Shown here: positions 34,573 through 43,045 of the stretch, one piece after another
How the letters are laid out: every line of letters starts with the position of its first letter
How positions within the stretch are numbered: the first letter of the stretch is position 1
Assembly (NCBI RefSeq): GCF_039524395.1
Contig: NZ_BAAAGO010000018.1
Strand: one strand, 5' to 3'
DNA: 64,000 nt
Source: Micropruina glycogenica
GTDB lineage: Bacteria; Actinomycetota; Actinomycetes; Propionibacteriales; Propionibacteriaceae
Translations under genes and position numbers: made by a program
Notes under the pieces: model-generated
Database searches by the model: none
The model's input: the letters and a program-made list of their open reading frames with translations, nothing else
Told to the model about the DNA's origin: nothing

Positions 34573-35517
34573 GTGTCGGGTCGACGGTGGGTGGTCAAGG
34601 CGGCGGTGCCGCTGCTGATTCTCGGCGTAGCAATCGGCACGCTGCGCGCCGGGGCCGAAACCAGTGAGCGCACAGGCCCGCCGTCGGCTACGGCGGCCAA
34701 AGCCAAGGCGCAAGCGGGCGTGTCGGGCAAGAAGAAGAAGGACCCCACCGCTGAGAAGCCTGCCACCGACAGCGGCGCGACGACCACGAAGCGGCGCACC
34801 AGCGACCGCGCGGAGACCGGCAAGCAACCCGCCACGGTCACCAAGAAGAAGGCCACGCAGGCCACGACGGAGCCGAAGAAGCCCACTGACAAGCAGGCCT
34901 CGAAACCGTCACGCCGCGGCTACTGGAACTCGTACGGCCCCAACACCACCCGCCGCGTGGTGCTCAGCTTCGACGACTGCCCCGCCAGCCGCGCGGCGTT
35001 TCGCACGGTGATCGACGGCGCGCAGCGGCTGGGCATCGCGCTGATGCTGTTTCCGACCGGCGTCTGCGTGCGTGCCGGGCTGTTCTCGCCCGCCTATGCG
35101 CGAGCCCACGGCCACTACGTGTTCAACCACTCGATCAGCCACCCCGACCTGGCCCGGTTGTCGTACCAGGCGGTGCTGGCCCAACTGGGCGCCCCCGGCA
35201 TTCAGTCGAGCTACGGACGTCCGCCGTTCGGCTCGTACAACGCCACCGTCGCGCGTGCCTATGCCGCCAAGGGCATGAGAATCTGGACGTGGAGTCTCGA
35301 CACCAACGATTGGCGGGGGCTCTCGCAGCAGGCCGTGGTCAGCCGCGTCGTCCGTCATGCCACCACGGGCGGCACCGTGTTGATGCACATGCAATGGCAC
35401 GGCTTCGCGGTGTCTGCGCTGGCCCAGATGAAGGTGGGCCTCGCCGAACGTGGCCTGGGCGTCTGCCGCAACTTCAGCGCCACCACTGCGGAGCGATCCC
35501 GCTCCGTTCGGTGCTGA
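34573..35517 (+). CDS. Secreted polysaccharide deacetylase (NodB) family protein
   Basis: 314 residues. N-terminal signal/anchor (about 7-27, VVKAAVPLLILGVAIGTLRAGA), a Lys/Thr/Ala-rich low-complexity linker (about 35-115) and a NodB domain: FDDCP (motif 1; D and D), NHSISHPDL (motif 2, HSxxH) and RPPFGSYN (motif 3), then TWSLDTNDW (motif 4). This set fits metal-dependent deacetylases acting on peptidoglycan or other glycans. GTG 34573 is the start. The basic linker may bind the wall. An orphan, followed 54 bp later by a lipoprotein gene. Confidence 0.92.
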   Translation: MSGRRWVVKAAVPLLILGVAIGTLRAGAETSERTGPPSATAAKAKAQAGVSGKKKKDPTAEKPATDSGATTTKRRTSDRAETGKQPATVTKKKATQATTEPKKPTDKQASKPSRRGYWNSYGPNTTRRVVLSFDDCPASRAAFRTVIDGAQRLGIALMLFPTGVCVRAGLFSPAYARAHGHYVFNHSISHPDLARLSYQAVLAQLGAPGIQSSYGRPPFGSYNATVARAYAAKGMRIWTWSLDTNDWRGLSQQAVVSRVVRHATTGGTVLMHMQWHGFAVSALAQMKVGLAERGLGVCRNFSATTAERSRSVRC

Positions 35518-35571
35518 TCATCCCGCCTTGTGGGGTACCGCGAAAGCGGCTGCGGCCGTAGGGTCGGGCGC

Positions 35572-36219
35572 ATGAAGCGCCTGGTGCCATTGTTGCTGCT
35601 GTTGAGTGCCTGCACAGTCGGGCAACCCAACGCCTCAAGTCCTCCGCCGACGCCCGAGACCACGCTCAGTGCGTCACCCTCGCCATCGCCCAGCGAGAGC
35701 GACACGATGTCGACCAGCGCCAGCCCGTCCGATTCGCAGACCACGGACGTGAGCGCGTCGCCGTCCGCCACCGACGGCAGCACGTCGGCCTCGCCGAGCA
35801 GCACCACCACCGGCTCGGCGGGTAGCTTTCGCGCGCCCGGTGAGGTGCTCGATCTGAACGGCGAGGTGACCATCACCGTGCTCGATAGCAAGCGAGCCAA
35901 GGTCAACGGTCACCGCGGCAACCAGGTTCTGGCCATGGTGAAGACCTGCAACGTGTCGGCGGCTTCCGGCATCGAGCTGACTTGGGACACCTGGGTGCTG
36001 CTCGGCCCCGACAGCGAGGAGTACCCGGCCAGCACCGTCCGCGGCAACGCTGAGCCAACCCCCGCCTACCCCAACGGCGAAGGCCGGCTGTACAAGCCCG
36101 GTCAGTGCGCGAAGGGTTGGATCGTGTTCGACGTGCCCTCGGGCGCGCAGCTCTCGGGCGTGCGGTACATGAACAGCCTGGGTGACTCGGCGCAGTGGCG
36201 GGTCAGCGCCAGCGTGTGA
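35572..36219 (+). CDS. Lipoprotein with Ser-rich linker and Ig-like domain
   Basis: 215 residues. Lipobox LLSAC at about 10-14 (MKRLVPLLLLLSACTVG), a Ser/Thr/Pro-rich linker (about 18-85), then a C-terminal beta domain of about 120 residues (LDLNGEVTITVLDSKRAKVNGHRGNQVLAMVKTC...WIVFDVPSGAQLSGVRY) resembling DUF4352-type domains. Two Cys (CNVSA and GQCAKGW) could pair. It follows the polysaccharide deacetylase and converges on dhaL. Function unknown. Confidence 0.82.
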   Translation: MKRLVPLLLLLSACTVGQPNASSPPPTPETTLSASPSPSPSESDTMSTSASPSDSQTTDVSASPSATDGSTSASPSSTTTGSAGSFRAPGEVLDLNGEVTITVLDSKRAKVNGHRGNQVLAMVKTCNVSAASGIELTWDTWVLLGPDSEEYPASTVRGNAEPTPAYPNGEGRLYKPGQCAKGWIVFDVPSGAQLSGVRYMNSLGDSAQWRVSASV

Positions 36220-36244
36220 GTCGCGGCCTTCGCCTGGCGGTTTT

Positions 36245-36326
36245 GAGATCCCGGCGTCCGCCGGGATGACAACGACGGGCCTCCGTATTGATGAACCGTT
36301 GCGTCATCCCGGCCGACGCCGAGAAC
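36245..36326. repeat. Two dispersed palindromic elements in opposite orientation
   Basis: A full copy GAGATCCCGGCGTCCGCCGG at 36245-36270 and a decayed inverted copy at 36302-36326 (CGTCATCCCGGCCGACGCCG). They fill the gap between the convergent lipoprotein and dhaL genes. Confidence 0.8.
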
Positions 36327-36332
36327 CTTCCG

Positions 36333-36965
36333 TCAGCCCTTGAGTTCGTCCAGCAGGCAGTTCATGAGCATCCACGACGACTGTGAACCGGGGTCTCGGT
36401 GGCCGACCGACCGCTCGCCCAACCGCATCGCCCGCCCCTTCTTGGCCACCAGCGGAATGGTGTCGTCCGAGCCCTGCCGCATGCGATCGACGAACGCGGT
36501 GAGCGCCGCCTGCGGGTCGGCGGCATCGGCCGCTTCCAGCACGTCCAGGCCCGGCAGGTAGCTGTCGAGCATGGTCTTGTCGCCCAGTTCGGCCTTGCCG
36601 CGCTGCTGAATCGAGTCGACGCCGGCCCGCAGCATGCGCCGCAGGTCGTCGAAGCTCACCTCACTCTGGCCCGCCACCTCGGCGCCGGCCTTCATGAAGA
36701 AGCTGCCGTACAGCGGGCCCGAGGCACCCCCCACCTTGCGCAGCAGCGTCATGCCGACCAGCTTGAACAGGCCGGCCACGTCGGTGTCGTCGGGCAGCGC
36801 GTCCAACTGCTTGACCACCTCGCGAAACCCGATGCTCATGTTGATGCCGTGGTCGCCGTCGCCGATATCGCCGTCGAGCTTCGTCCACTCGTCACGATGC
36901 TCTTCGGCGGTGGCCGCCATGCGGCGGAACGCGCCCACGAAGTAGCCGCGATCGAAGTCGGCCAT
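36333..36965 (-). CDS. dhaL: Dihydroxyacetone kinase subunit DhaL
   Basis: ADP-binding subunit of dihydroxyacetone kinase, 210 residues. The magnesium/nucleotide motif IGDGDHGINMS (about 31-41) and GGASGPLYGSFFM (about 75-88) are intact. It lies 4 bp after dhaK. Separate DhaK and DhaL are typical of the PTS-dependent enzyme, in which DhaM passes phosphate from PTS proteins; no dhaM is present within this window. Confidence 0.95.
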   Translation of the reverse strand: MADFDRGYFVGAFRRMAATAEEHRDEWTKLDGDIGDGDHGINMSIGFREVVKQLDALPDDTDVAGLFKLVGMTLLRKVGGASGPLYGSFFMKAGAEVAGQSEVSFDDLRRMLRAGVDSIQQRGKAELGDKTMLDSYLPGLDVLEAADAADPQAALTAFVDRMRQGSDDTIPLVAKKGRAMRLGERSVGHRDPGSQSSWMLMNCLLDELKG

Positions 36966-36969
36966 CGCC

Positions 36970-37962
36970 TCAGCCCTGCTTCAGGTACGGCGCGTCGAAG
37001 GGGGCGTTCAGCCAGGCCTCGAGTTCGTCGTCGAGCCGCACCAGGGTGACGCCCATGCCGATCATGTCCATGCTGGTGGCGTAGTTGCCGACCATCGACT
37101 TGGCGATGGTGACACCCTTCTCGGTGAGCACGTCGTGCACGCGGCGGTAGCAGATGTACTGGTCCATCAGCGGCAGGCCGCCCAGGCCGTTGATCATCAC
37201 AGCGACCCGTTCGCCGCTCTGCAGATTCATGTCGGGCAGCACGATGCCGAGAATCTCGTCCATCACCGCGTCGGCCGGTTCGAGCTTCTTGCGCTCGATG
37301 CCGGGCTCGCCGTGAATGCCCATGCCGACCTCCATGTCGTCGGGGCCGATGTCGAAGATCGGCTTGCCGGTGACCGGAAGGGTGGAGGACGACAGGGCGA
37401 CGCCCATCGAGTAGGTGTTGTCGTTGGCCTTCTCGGCGGCCGCCTTGACGGTTGCCAGGTCGGCGCCGGTGTTCGCGACGGCGCAGGCGGCCATCAGCAC
37501 GATCACGTCGCCGGCCACGCCGCGGCGATCGGCCCGGTCTTTGGCCGAGTAGACGTCGTCGGTGATCAGCACGGTCTCGACCGTGATGCCGTCGTCGGCG
37601 GCCATTTCGGCGCCCATGTCGAAGTTCAGCACGTCGCCCTGGTAGTTGCCGTACAGATACAGGCAGCCCTTGCCCTGGTCGACGGCGGTGACCGCGTCGT
37701 AGCACGCGATCGGGTCGGGCGAGGTGTTCACGTTGCCGATCACCGCGGCGTCGGCGACTCCCTCACCGACATAGCCCAGAAACAGCGGCTCGTGGCCGCT
37801 GCCACCACCGAAGATGATGCCCACCTTGGGTTGGGGGCTCAGCGTCGTGCGCACCACGACGCGCTCGTTGTCGGCCAGCTTCACCACGTCGCCGTGCGCC
37901 TTCACGTAGCCGTCGAGCAGTTCCTCGACGGCGTCGTAGCCGTCGTTGAGCAGTCGTTTCAT
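36970..37962 (-). CDS. dhaK: Dihydroxyacetone kinase subunit DhaK
   Basis: Substrate-binding subunit, 330 residues. Visible: IIFGGGSGHEPLFLGYVGEG (about 49-68), the covalent substrate-binding His in EVGMGIHGEPGIER (about 219), and VAVMINGLGGLPLMDQY near 250. It starts at ATG 37962 and runs into dhaL 4 bp later. With DhaL it phosphorylates dihydroxyacetone to DHAP using a phosphorylated DhaM partner. Upstream 267 bp separate it from the divergent GNAT gene. Confidence 0.96.
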   Translation of the reverse strand: MKRLLNDGYDAVEELLDGYVKAHGDVVKLADNERVVVRTTLSPQPKVGIIFGGGSGHEPLFLGYVGEGVADAAVIGNVNTSPDPIACYDAVTAVDQGKGCLYLYGNYQGDVLNFDMGAEMAADDGITVETVLITDDVYSAKDRADRRGVAGDVIVLMAACAVANTGADLATVKAAAEKANDNTYSMGVALSSSTLPVTGKPIFDIGPDDMEVGMGIHGEPGIERKKLEPADAVMDEILGIVLPDMNLQSGERVAVMINGLGGLPLMDQYICYRRVHDVLTEKGVTIAKSMVGNYATSMDMIGMGVTLVRLDDELEAWLNAPFDAPYLKQG

Positions 37963-38056
37963 GGGGTCGTCCTCTCATCGTGCGCGACTGTGCGCCAAGC
38001 CGACTGCGGGCCTCGGTTTGCGGGCACTGCGTCGGGCCACCGAACCTGGGTTGCAA

Positions 38057-38087
38057 CACCCTGGTGCGTCGTGCGAAGCACAGGGTG
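38057..38087. promoter_or_regulatory. Imperfect inverted repeat upstream of dhaK
   Basis: CACCCTG (38057-38063) and CAGGGTG (38081-38087) pair exactly, with GTGC/GCA extending the stem. It lies 95 bp upstream of dhaK in the 267-bp divergent gap. It might be an operator or a leader hairpin; no regulator family is recognised. Confidence 0.35.
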
Positions 38088-38229
38088 CGACCGCCTCATT
38101 ATCGCAGGTGATCACGCCGACAACGAGGGGTTGGCCACGAAATCATCACCCAAACTCACAAACAAACAGCGTGATTGTGACCTGTAGCGATAAGCCGTAC
38201 AGCCTCGTCGCGCTCGTTAGGGTGCTGTC

Positions 38230-38718
38230 ATGCTGATCCGAGCGGCACAGCCGTCCGATCTCGCGGCCGTCGCGGCCATCTATGCCCACGAAGTCGAGCA
38301 GGGCACGGCCACCTTCGACACCACTCCCCCTGACCAGAGCAGCTGGGAACACAAGGCGTCCGACACCACACCGGGGCATCACCTGCTGGTGGCCGTGCAG
38401 GACGACAGGGTGCTGGGCTTCGCCTACAGCGTGACCTACCGGCCGCGCGGAGCGTACGCCCAGACCAAAGAGACCTCCATCTACCTGGCTGAGGGTGCTC
38501 AGGGTCGGGGCGTCGGCAGTACCCTGTACGCCGCGTTGCTCGACCGCCTGCGCGACGACGACGTCTACACGGTGATCGCCGTGATCGCCTCACCCAACCC
38601 GGCCAGCGCCGCCCTGCACCGTTCGTTGGGCTTCGAGCAGGCCGGTGTGCTGCGCCGAGTCGGCTACAAGTTCGGGCGACGCATCGACACCGAGTTCTGG
38701 CAGTTGCTGCTCGACTGA
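38230..38718 (+). CDS. GNAT N-acetyltransferase, phosphinothricin/methionine sulfoximine type
   Basis: 162 residues. Similar to Pat/MnaT-type acetyltransferases: RAAQPSDLAAVAAIYAHEV at the start, ETSIYLAEGAQGRGVGSTLYAALL with the acetyl-CoA loop QGRGVGS (about 97-103), and VIASPNPASAALHRSLGF. Start ATG 38230 matches the conserved N-terminus. Likely acetylates glutamine-analogue toxins or amino acids; the true substrate is unknown. Divergent from dhaK and convergent with the siderophore binding protein gene. Confidence 0.9.
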   Translation: MLIRAAQPSDLAAVAAIYAHEVEQGTATFDTTPPDQSSWEHKASDTTPGHHLLVAVQDDRVLGFAYSVTYRPRGAYAQTKETSIYLAEGAQGRGVGSTLYAALLDRLRDDDVYTVIAVIASPNPASAALHRSLGFEQAGVLRRVGYKFGRRIDTEFWQLLLD

Positions 38719-38751
38719 GAACGCGCCACCGGCGAGGGATACCAACCTAAC

Positions 38752-38805
38752 TGCCTTTGTGACACGTAGCTGCCTGCGTGCAGGCAGCTACGTGTCACAA
38801 AGGCA
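38752..38805. terminator. 26-bp perfect inverted repeat with 2-base centre
   Basis: TGCCTTTGTGACACGTAGCT and six more bases form arm 1 (38752-38777), then GT, then the exact complement (38780-38805). The GNAT and siderophore-binding genes converge on it, so it could end transcription from both sides. Half of the inner arm (AGCTGCC) recurs just outside, suggesting growth from a shorter repeat. A GGTCGAG-type element (38825-38846) lies beside it. Confidence 0.85.
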
Positions 38806-38880
38806 GCTACGTCAGAGCCGGCGGACGGGTCCCGACAAGCTCGACCAGCACCTAACGCGAAGCGAAGCCAACCAGCAGGC

Positions 38881-39894
38881 TCAGGCGACCTTCTTGGCGG
38901 ACGTGAGGTAGCCCGTCAGCGTGTCCATCGCCGCAGCCTGCGCCGAGTAGTTCATCGCGATGTACGGGTTGGGGTACACCTGCCCGGCCACCAGGGCGGG
39001 GTGCTTGGCGAACGTGGCCTGCTTCTTCAGGTCGTCCACCTGGTACCCCTCGACCGACAGCAGAATCACGTCGCCGGTCATCGTCTTGCCGGCGTTCTCC
39101 CAGCTGTAGATGTCCCAGTAGTAGTCACCGTCGGGCTTGAGCTCGGTGAGCTTCACCCCGAGGCTCTTGTACAACTGGGTCTGCGGCTCGTCCTCGGGCT
39201 TCACCAGGTAGATACCGTCGGCGTCGGCGTACATCTCGGTGACCTCGATGTCGGTCGACTTGGCGGCGGCACTCAGCTTGGCCTCGGCGGCCTCGAAAGT
39301 TGCCCTGTCGGCGTCGACCTTGGCCTGGTCGGCACCCAAGGCGAGGGCCAGCTTGGCACCGCTCTCGATCACCTTGATGCCCTCGCCGCCCACCTTGATC
39401 GCGACCACCTGCGAGATCGCCTCGATCTTCTTCTGCTGTTCGAGGTCTTTCATGCCGTAGTAGGGCTGGGTGGTGTCGATGGTGCCCTGGCGGTCGCTGG
39501 GGTACACACCGGTGACGATCAGGTCGGGTGCCACCTCGGCGAGCGCTTCGAGGTCGATTTCGCCATAGGCGTTGCCCAGAATCGTGACGCCGGTGAGGTC
39601 GACGCCGGCGAAGCGGGGATCGGTCTTGACGTCGACCCGGCCGAACACCGCAACCGGCTTGACGCCGTAGCTCATCAGGGTGAGCACCTGATCGGCAAAG
39701 CCGGCGACCTTGGTGGGCTTGGTCGGTAGCGTGACGGTCTTGCCGGTGTCGTCGGTGTAGCTCCACTGCCCCGACGACGACTCGCTGGGCGAGGCTGCCG
39801 GTGCCGATGCGCCGGCGCCCGAGCTGCAGGCCGCCAGGGTGAACAGACCGACCAGGGCGACGATGAGCCCGCGAAGGTTCTTCTTCAGATTCAT
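38881..39894 (-). CDS. Ferric siderophore ABC transporter, binding lipoprotein
   Basis: 337 residues. Signal peptide with lipobox LAAC (about 20-23, LVGLFTLAACSSG), then a Peripla_BP_2 (FecB/FepB-type) fold: VTLPTKPTKVAGFADQVLTLMSYGVKPVAVFG and EALAEVAPDLIVTGVYPSD. It follows the importer operon by 20 bp but has its own iron box at 39900-39918 directly before the ATG, so it can be transcribed alone. Probable DtxR/IdeR control. The siderophore is unknown; no siderophore synthesis genes are nearby. Confidence 0.93.
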   Translation of the reverse strand: MNLKKNLRGLIVALVGLFTLAACSSGAGASAPAASPSESSSGQWSYTDDTGKTVTLPTKPTKVAGFADQVLTLMSYGVKPVAVFGRVDVKTDPRFAGVDLTGVTILGNAYGEIDLEALAEVAPDLIVTGVYPSDRQGTIDTTQPYYGMKDLEQQKKIEAISQVVAIKVGGEGIKVIESGAKLALALGADQAKVDADRATFEAAEAKLSAAAKSTDIEVTEMYADADGIYLVKPEDEPQTQLYKSLGVKLTELKPDGDYYWDIYSWENAGKTMTGDVILLSVEGYQVDDLKKQATFAKHPALVAGQVYPNPYIAMNYSAQAAAMDTLTGYLTSAKKVA

Positions 39895-39899
39895 GCCTC

Positions 39900-39918
39900 G
39901 AAGGCTAGCCTAACCTAA
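39900..39918 (-). promoter_or_regulatory. DtxR/IdeR-type iron box upstream of the siderophore binding protein
   Basis: Minus strand TTAGGTTAGGCTAGCCTTC matches the 19-bp consensus TTAGGTTAGGCTAACCTAA at 16 positions. It ends 5 bp before the ATG, so repressor binding would cover the promoter, and the mRNA may have almost no leader. Confidence 0.8.
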
Positions 39919-40808
39919 CCGGCCTGGCTTGCCCGTCTGCCCTCGTGGACGTCGCTCCGTGCGTCCGACTGCTCCGAGGCGAGCTCGGTCGAATCGGACT
40001 CGGCTGCACCGGCAGTGGTCGGCTCCAGCGGCACCACCATCGGACGCCCCGAGGCGGGGTCGGCGATGACCAGCGCCTCGAGGCCGAACGCCGCGGCCAA
40101 CACCTCGGGGGTGATCACCTGCCACGGCTCGCCGTCGGCCAGCACCCGGCCCTCGTGCAGCACGACCAGCCGGTCGGAGTAGCGCGCGGCCAGGCTGAGG
40201 TCGTGCAGCACCATCACGATGGTGCTGCCCTGGTCGGCGTTGATGCGCCGCACCAGCCGCAGCACCTCGAGCTGGTGGCTGAGATCGAGAAAAGTCGTGG
40301 GCTCGTCGAGCAGGATCACCGGGGTGTCCTGCGCCAGCACCAGCGCGATCCAGGCCCGCTGCAACTGACCGCCCGACAGCGAGGTGACGTCACGATCGGC
40401 CAGTTCCGTCATGCCGGTGGCGGCCAGGGCGTCGTCGACCAGGCGGGCGTCGTGACCGCTCCAGGGCCGCAGCAGCGTCTGGTGCGGGTGCCGTCCGCGC
40501 ATCACCAGGTCGCGCACGCTGGTGGCGGCCGGCGTCAGCGGCTTCTGCGGCAGAATCGCCAGCCGACGGGCCACCGCCCGGGCCGACAAGTGCCGCACCG
40601 AGGTGCCGCCCAGCTTGATGTGACCTGCGCTGGGGGCGAGCAGCCGTCCGAACGCCTTCAGCAGCGTGGACTTGCCGCAGCCGTTCGCCCCGATGAGCGT
40701 GGTGACCGTGCCCGGCTCGATCTGCAGGTCGAGGCCGGTGAACACGGTGTGCCGGTCGTAGCCCAGGGTCACCGTGTCGGCGTGCAGCATCGGCTCGGAC
40801 GTCGTCAT
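39915..40808 (-). CDS. Ferric siderophore ABC transporter, ATP-binding protein
   Basis: 297 residues, FepC/FecE type. Walker A IGANGCGKSTLL (about 37-48), Q-loop LPQKP, signature LSGGQLQRAWIALVLAQ, Walker B VILLDEPTTFLDLSHQ and switch His MVLHDLSLA. The C-terminal about 40 residues are a low-complexity Ser/Glu/Ala tail, slightly longer than usual. It overlaps the upstream permease by 4 bp (ATGA). Third gene of permease-permease-ATPase. Confidence 0.95.
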   Translation of the reverse strand: MTTSEPMLHADTVTLGYDRHTVFTGLDLQIEPGTVTTLIGANGCGKSTLLKAFGRLLAPSAGHIKLGGTSVRHLSARAVARRLAILPQKPLTPAATSVRDLVMRGRHPHQTLLRPWSGHDARLVDDALAATGMTELADRDVTSLSGGQLQRAWIALVLAQDTPVILLDEPTTFLDLSHQLEVLRLVRRINADQGSTIVMVLHDLSLAARYSDRLVVLHEGRVLADGEPWQVITPEVLAAAFGLEALVIADPASGRPMVVPLEPTTAGAAESDSTELASEQSDARSDVHEGRRASQAG

Positions 40809-41860
40809 GCGCGCTCCTTGAGGTTGGGTCGGGTGATCAGCCAGATCAGGTACGGCGCGCCGACGATGGCGGTGACCACCCCGACCGGTATCTCGGTGCC
40901 CAGCGCGGCCCGTGCCATCACGTCGGCCAGCGTCACCAACGCGGCCCCCACCAGGGCCGATGCAATCAGCGGTGGACGGGCGGTGCGCGCGAGTCGGCGT
41001 GCCACCTGCGGCGCGACGAAGGCCACGAACTCCACCGGCCCGGCCGCCGAGACCGCGGCGCTGGTCAGGACCACGGCAGCCACGATCACCAGCGTCCGAT
41101 GCCGCTGCACCGCAACGCCGAGGCCGGTTGAGAACTCGTCACCGAGCTGGTTGATCTCGAGCGGTGCCGACTGGGTGAGCGCGAACGGCAGCACGATGGC
41201 CAGCACCACGGCCAACGGCCAGACGCTGGCCCACGACACCCCCGACAGGCTGCCGACCAGCCATTGGGTGGCGGCGGTGGCCTGGGTGATCTGAGCGCGC
41301 ACCAGCAGGTAGTTGGTCAGGCCGCTGAGAATGGCGGTGACGCCGATGCCGATGAGGATCAGCCGAAAGCTGTCGACACCCTGCCGCCACGACAATCCGT
41401 ACACGACGGCCGCCGCCAGCAGGCCGCCGACGGTGGCGACCACGGGTATGCCAAACCCGAGCAGCGATGCGCCCACCGAATAGCCGCCGCCGCCGATCAC
41501 GATGGCCGTTACGGCGCCCGCCGATGCCCCCGAGGTGACGCCCAGAATGTCTGGCGTGGCCAGCGGGTTGCGCGAGAAGGTCTGGGTGAGGGCTCCGGCC
41601 AGGCCGAGGCAGAGCCCCACTCCGATGCCGGCAGCCACCCTGGGCAACCGCAGCTCGAAGACGATGAACTGATACGTGCGACTGCCGGCACCGAGCAGGG
41701 TCGTCCAGACGTCGGCGACCCCCATGCGCGACGAGCCGGCCACGATGCCGAAGGTGAGGGCGGCCAGCACCGCGGCCAGGCAGGCCAGGGTGATCCACAA
41801 CACCCGCGCCCGCCACGGTAGCGCGATGACGCGCAGGTCGACGCCGCGCCGGCCGCTCAC
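40805..41860 (-). CDS. Ferric siderophore ABC transporter, FecCD permease 2
   Basis: 351 residues. FecCD-type multi-spanning protein: ELRLPRVAAGIGVGLCLGLAGALTQTFSRNPLATPDILGVTSGAS, EINQLGDEFSTGLGVAV and AGPVEFVAFVAPQVARRLA (coupling region). GTG 41860 (VSGRRGVDLRVIALPW) overlaps the stop of permease 1 by 3-4 bp (GTGA), and the stop overlaps the ATPase start, so all three are translationally coupled. The frame extends much further upstream as a shadow of permease 1. Confidence 0.94.
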   Translation of the reverse strand: MSGRRGVDLRVIALPWRARVLWITLACLAAVLAALTFGIVAGSSRMGVADVWTTLLGAGSRTYQFIVFELRLPRVAAGIGVGLCLGLAGALTQTFSRNPLATPDILGVTSGASAGAVTAIVIGGGGYSVGASLLGFGIPVVATVGGLLAAAVVYGLSWRQGVDSFRLILIGIGVTAILSGLTNYLLVRAQITQATAATQWLVGSLSGVSWASVWPLAVVLAIVLPFALTQSAPLEINQLGDEFSTGLGVAVQRHRTLVIVAAVVLTSAAVSAAGPVEFVAFVAPQVARRLARTARPPLIASALVGAALVTLADVMARAALGTEIPVGVVTAIVGAPYLIWLITRPNLKERA

Positions 41861-42873
41861 AGCGCCGCCAACTTCGTTCGTCGGACGATCACCACGAACG
41901 CCACCCCGCCCAGCGTGGCGAGCACCACCCCGACGGGCACCTCGGCCTGGCCGCCGATCACCCGTCCGACCACGTCGCAGGCCAACAGCGTGATGGCGCC
42001 CACCAGGCCTGAGGCCGGCAGCAGCCGACAGTGGTTGCCACCCACCAGGGCGCGGCCGATGTGGGGGGCGGTGAGGCCGATGAAGCCGATCGGCCCCGCC
42101 AGCGCCACCGCGCTGGCCGTAGTCAGCGTGATGGCGCCCAAGCCGACCAGCCGGGCCCGCCACAGCGTTTCGCCCAGCCCCTGGGCCAGCTCGGTGCCCA
42201 AGGTCAGACTGTTGAGCGAACGGACGTTCAGCAGGGCCAGTACCAGGCCGACCGCGGCGACCACGAGAGCCGGCGGCAGTCCGTCCAGCCCGCGACCCGA
42301 CAGCGAGCCCACCACCCACACCCGGTAGGCCTCGAGTGAGGCGGCGTTGGTGAGCACCAGAAACGAGATCACCGCGCCCAGCAGGGCGCTGACCGCGGTG
42401 CCGGCAATGGCCAGCGGCACCGGGTTGGCCAGGTCGCGGCTCAAGGTGGCGATGGCGAACACCAGCACGCTGGCCACCAGGGCGCCGAGCATGGCCAGAA
42501 ACAGCGACGCGGTCATCGAGTTGTGGCCCAGCACGAACGCGCCCAGCACCACGGCGAGGCTGGCACCCGCCGAGACGCCGAACAGGCCGGGATCGGCCAG
42601 CGGGTTGCCGGTCTGGCCCTGCATCACCACGCCCGCCACGCCGAGGCAGAAGCCGACCACGATGCCCAGCAGGGTGCGCGGCACACGCGACCCCCACACC
42701 ACGGAATCGACGTCCGAGGCCGGGTCGAGCAGGGCCTGCACCACCAGCGCGGGCGAGATCGGGTTGCTGCCCAGCGCCAGGCTGGCCATCAGCACCACAG
42801 CCAACCCCAGCGTCAGCGTGGCCGTCGCACTGAGCCGAATCGAGCGCACGGCAGCGAACGCCGGAGCAGACAT
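41857..42873 (-). CDS. Ferric siderophore ABC transporter, FecCD permease 1
   Basis: 338 residues with about nine membrane segments. FecCD hallmarks: RVPRTLLGIVVGFCLGVAGVVMQGQTGNPLADPGLFGVSAGAS, ELAQGLGETLWRARLVG and AGPIGFIGLTAPHIGRALVGG. First gene of the importer operon. The iron box at 42873-42891 abuts its ATG, indicating iron-repressed, possibly leaderless transcription. It forms a heterodimeric channel with permease 2. Confidence 0.95.
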   Translation of the reverse strand: MSAPAFAAVRSIRLSATATLTLGLAVVLMASLALGSNPISPALVVQALLDPASDVDSVVWGSRVPRTLLGIVVGFCLGVAGVVMQGQTGNPLADPGLFGVSAGASLAVVLGAFVLGHNSMTASLFLAMLGALVASVLVFAIATLSRDLANPVPLAIAGTAVSALLGAVISFLVLTNAASLEAYRVWVVGSLSGRGLDGLPPALVVAAVGLVLALLNVRSLNSLTLGTELAQGLGETLWRARLVGLGAITLTTASAVALAGPIGFIGLTAPHIGRALVGGNHCRLLPASGLVGAITLLACDVVGRVIGGQAEVPVGVVLATLGGVAFVVIVRRTKLAAL

Positions 42874-42891
42874 GTGGTGAGGCTAACCTAA
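42873..42891 (-). promoter_or_regulatory. DtxR/IdeR-type iron box upstream of the siderophore importer operon
   Basis: Minus strand TTAGGTTAGCCTCACCACA. Its complement, TGTGGTGAGGCTAACCTAA, fits the consensus at 16 of 19 positions. It touches the ATG of permease 1, leaving no room for a normal leader. Confidence 0.8.
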
Positions 42892-43045
42892 GTGCCGCCC
42901 GGGGCCGGCCACGTTCGCAGTCTGAGCCCGAGCTGCGACGCCCGCACCAAACCGCCGCGAGATTACGTCCGATGTGAAGGACGGTTCGCCCCGGACGCCT
43001 CACGCGGTGTTCAGATCGGCTGTAGATCCGCGGCGTCCGCACGAA

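Noticed and set aside
33813..34892. N-terminal extension of thpR to a 548-residue protein
   Set aside because: The extra part is antisense to the YqeY and deacetylase genes and has no ThpR similarity; HxT motifs sit at family positions only from 33812.
40805..43042. A single 745-residue permease fusion
   Set aside because: The upstream half is an out-of-frame reading of permease 1; GTG 41860 overlapping its stop explains the second permease.
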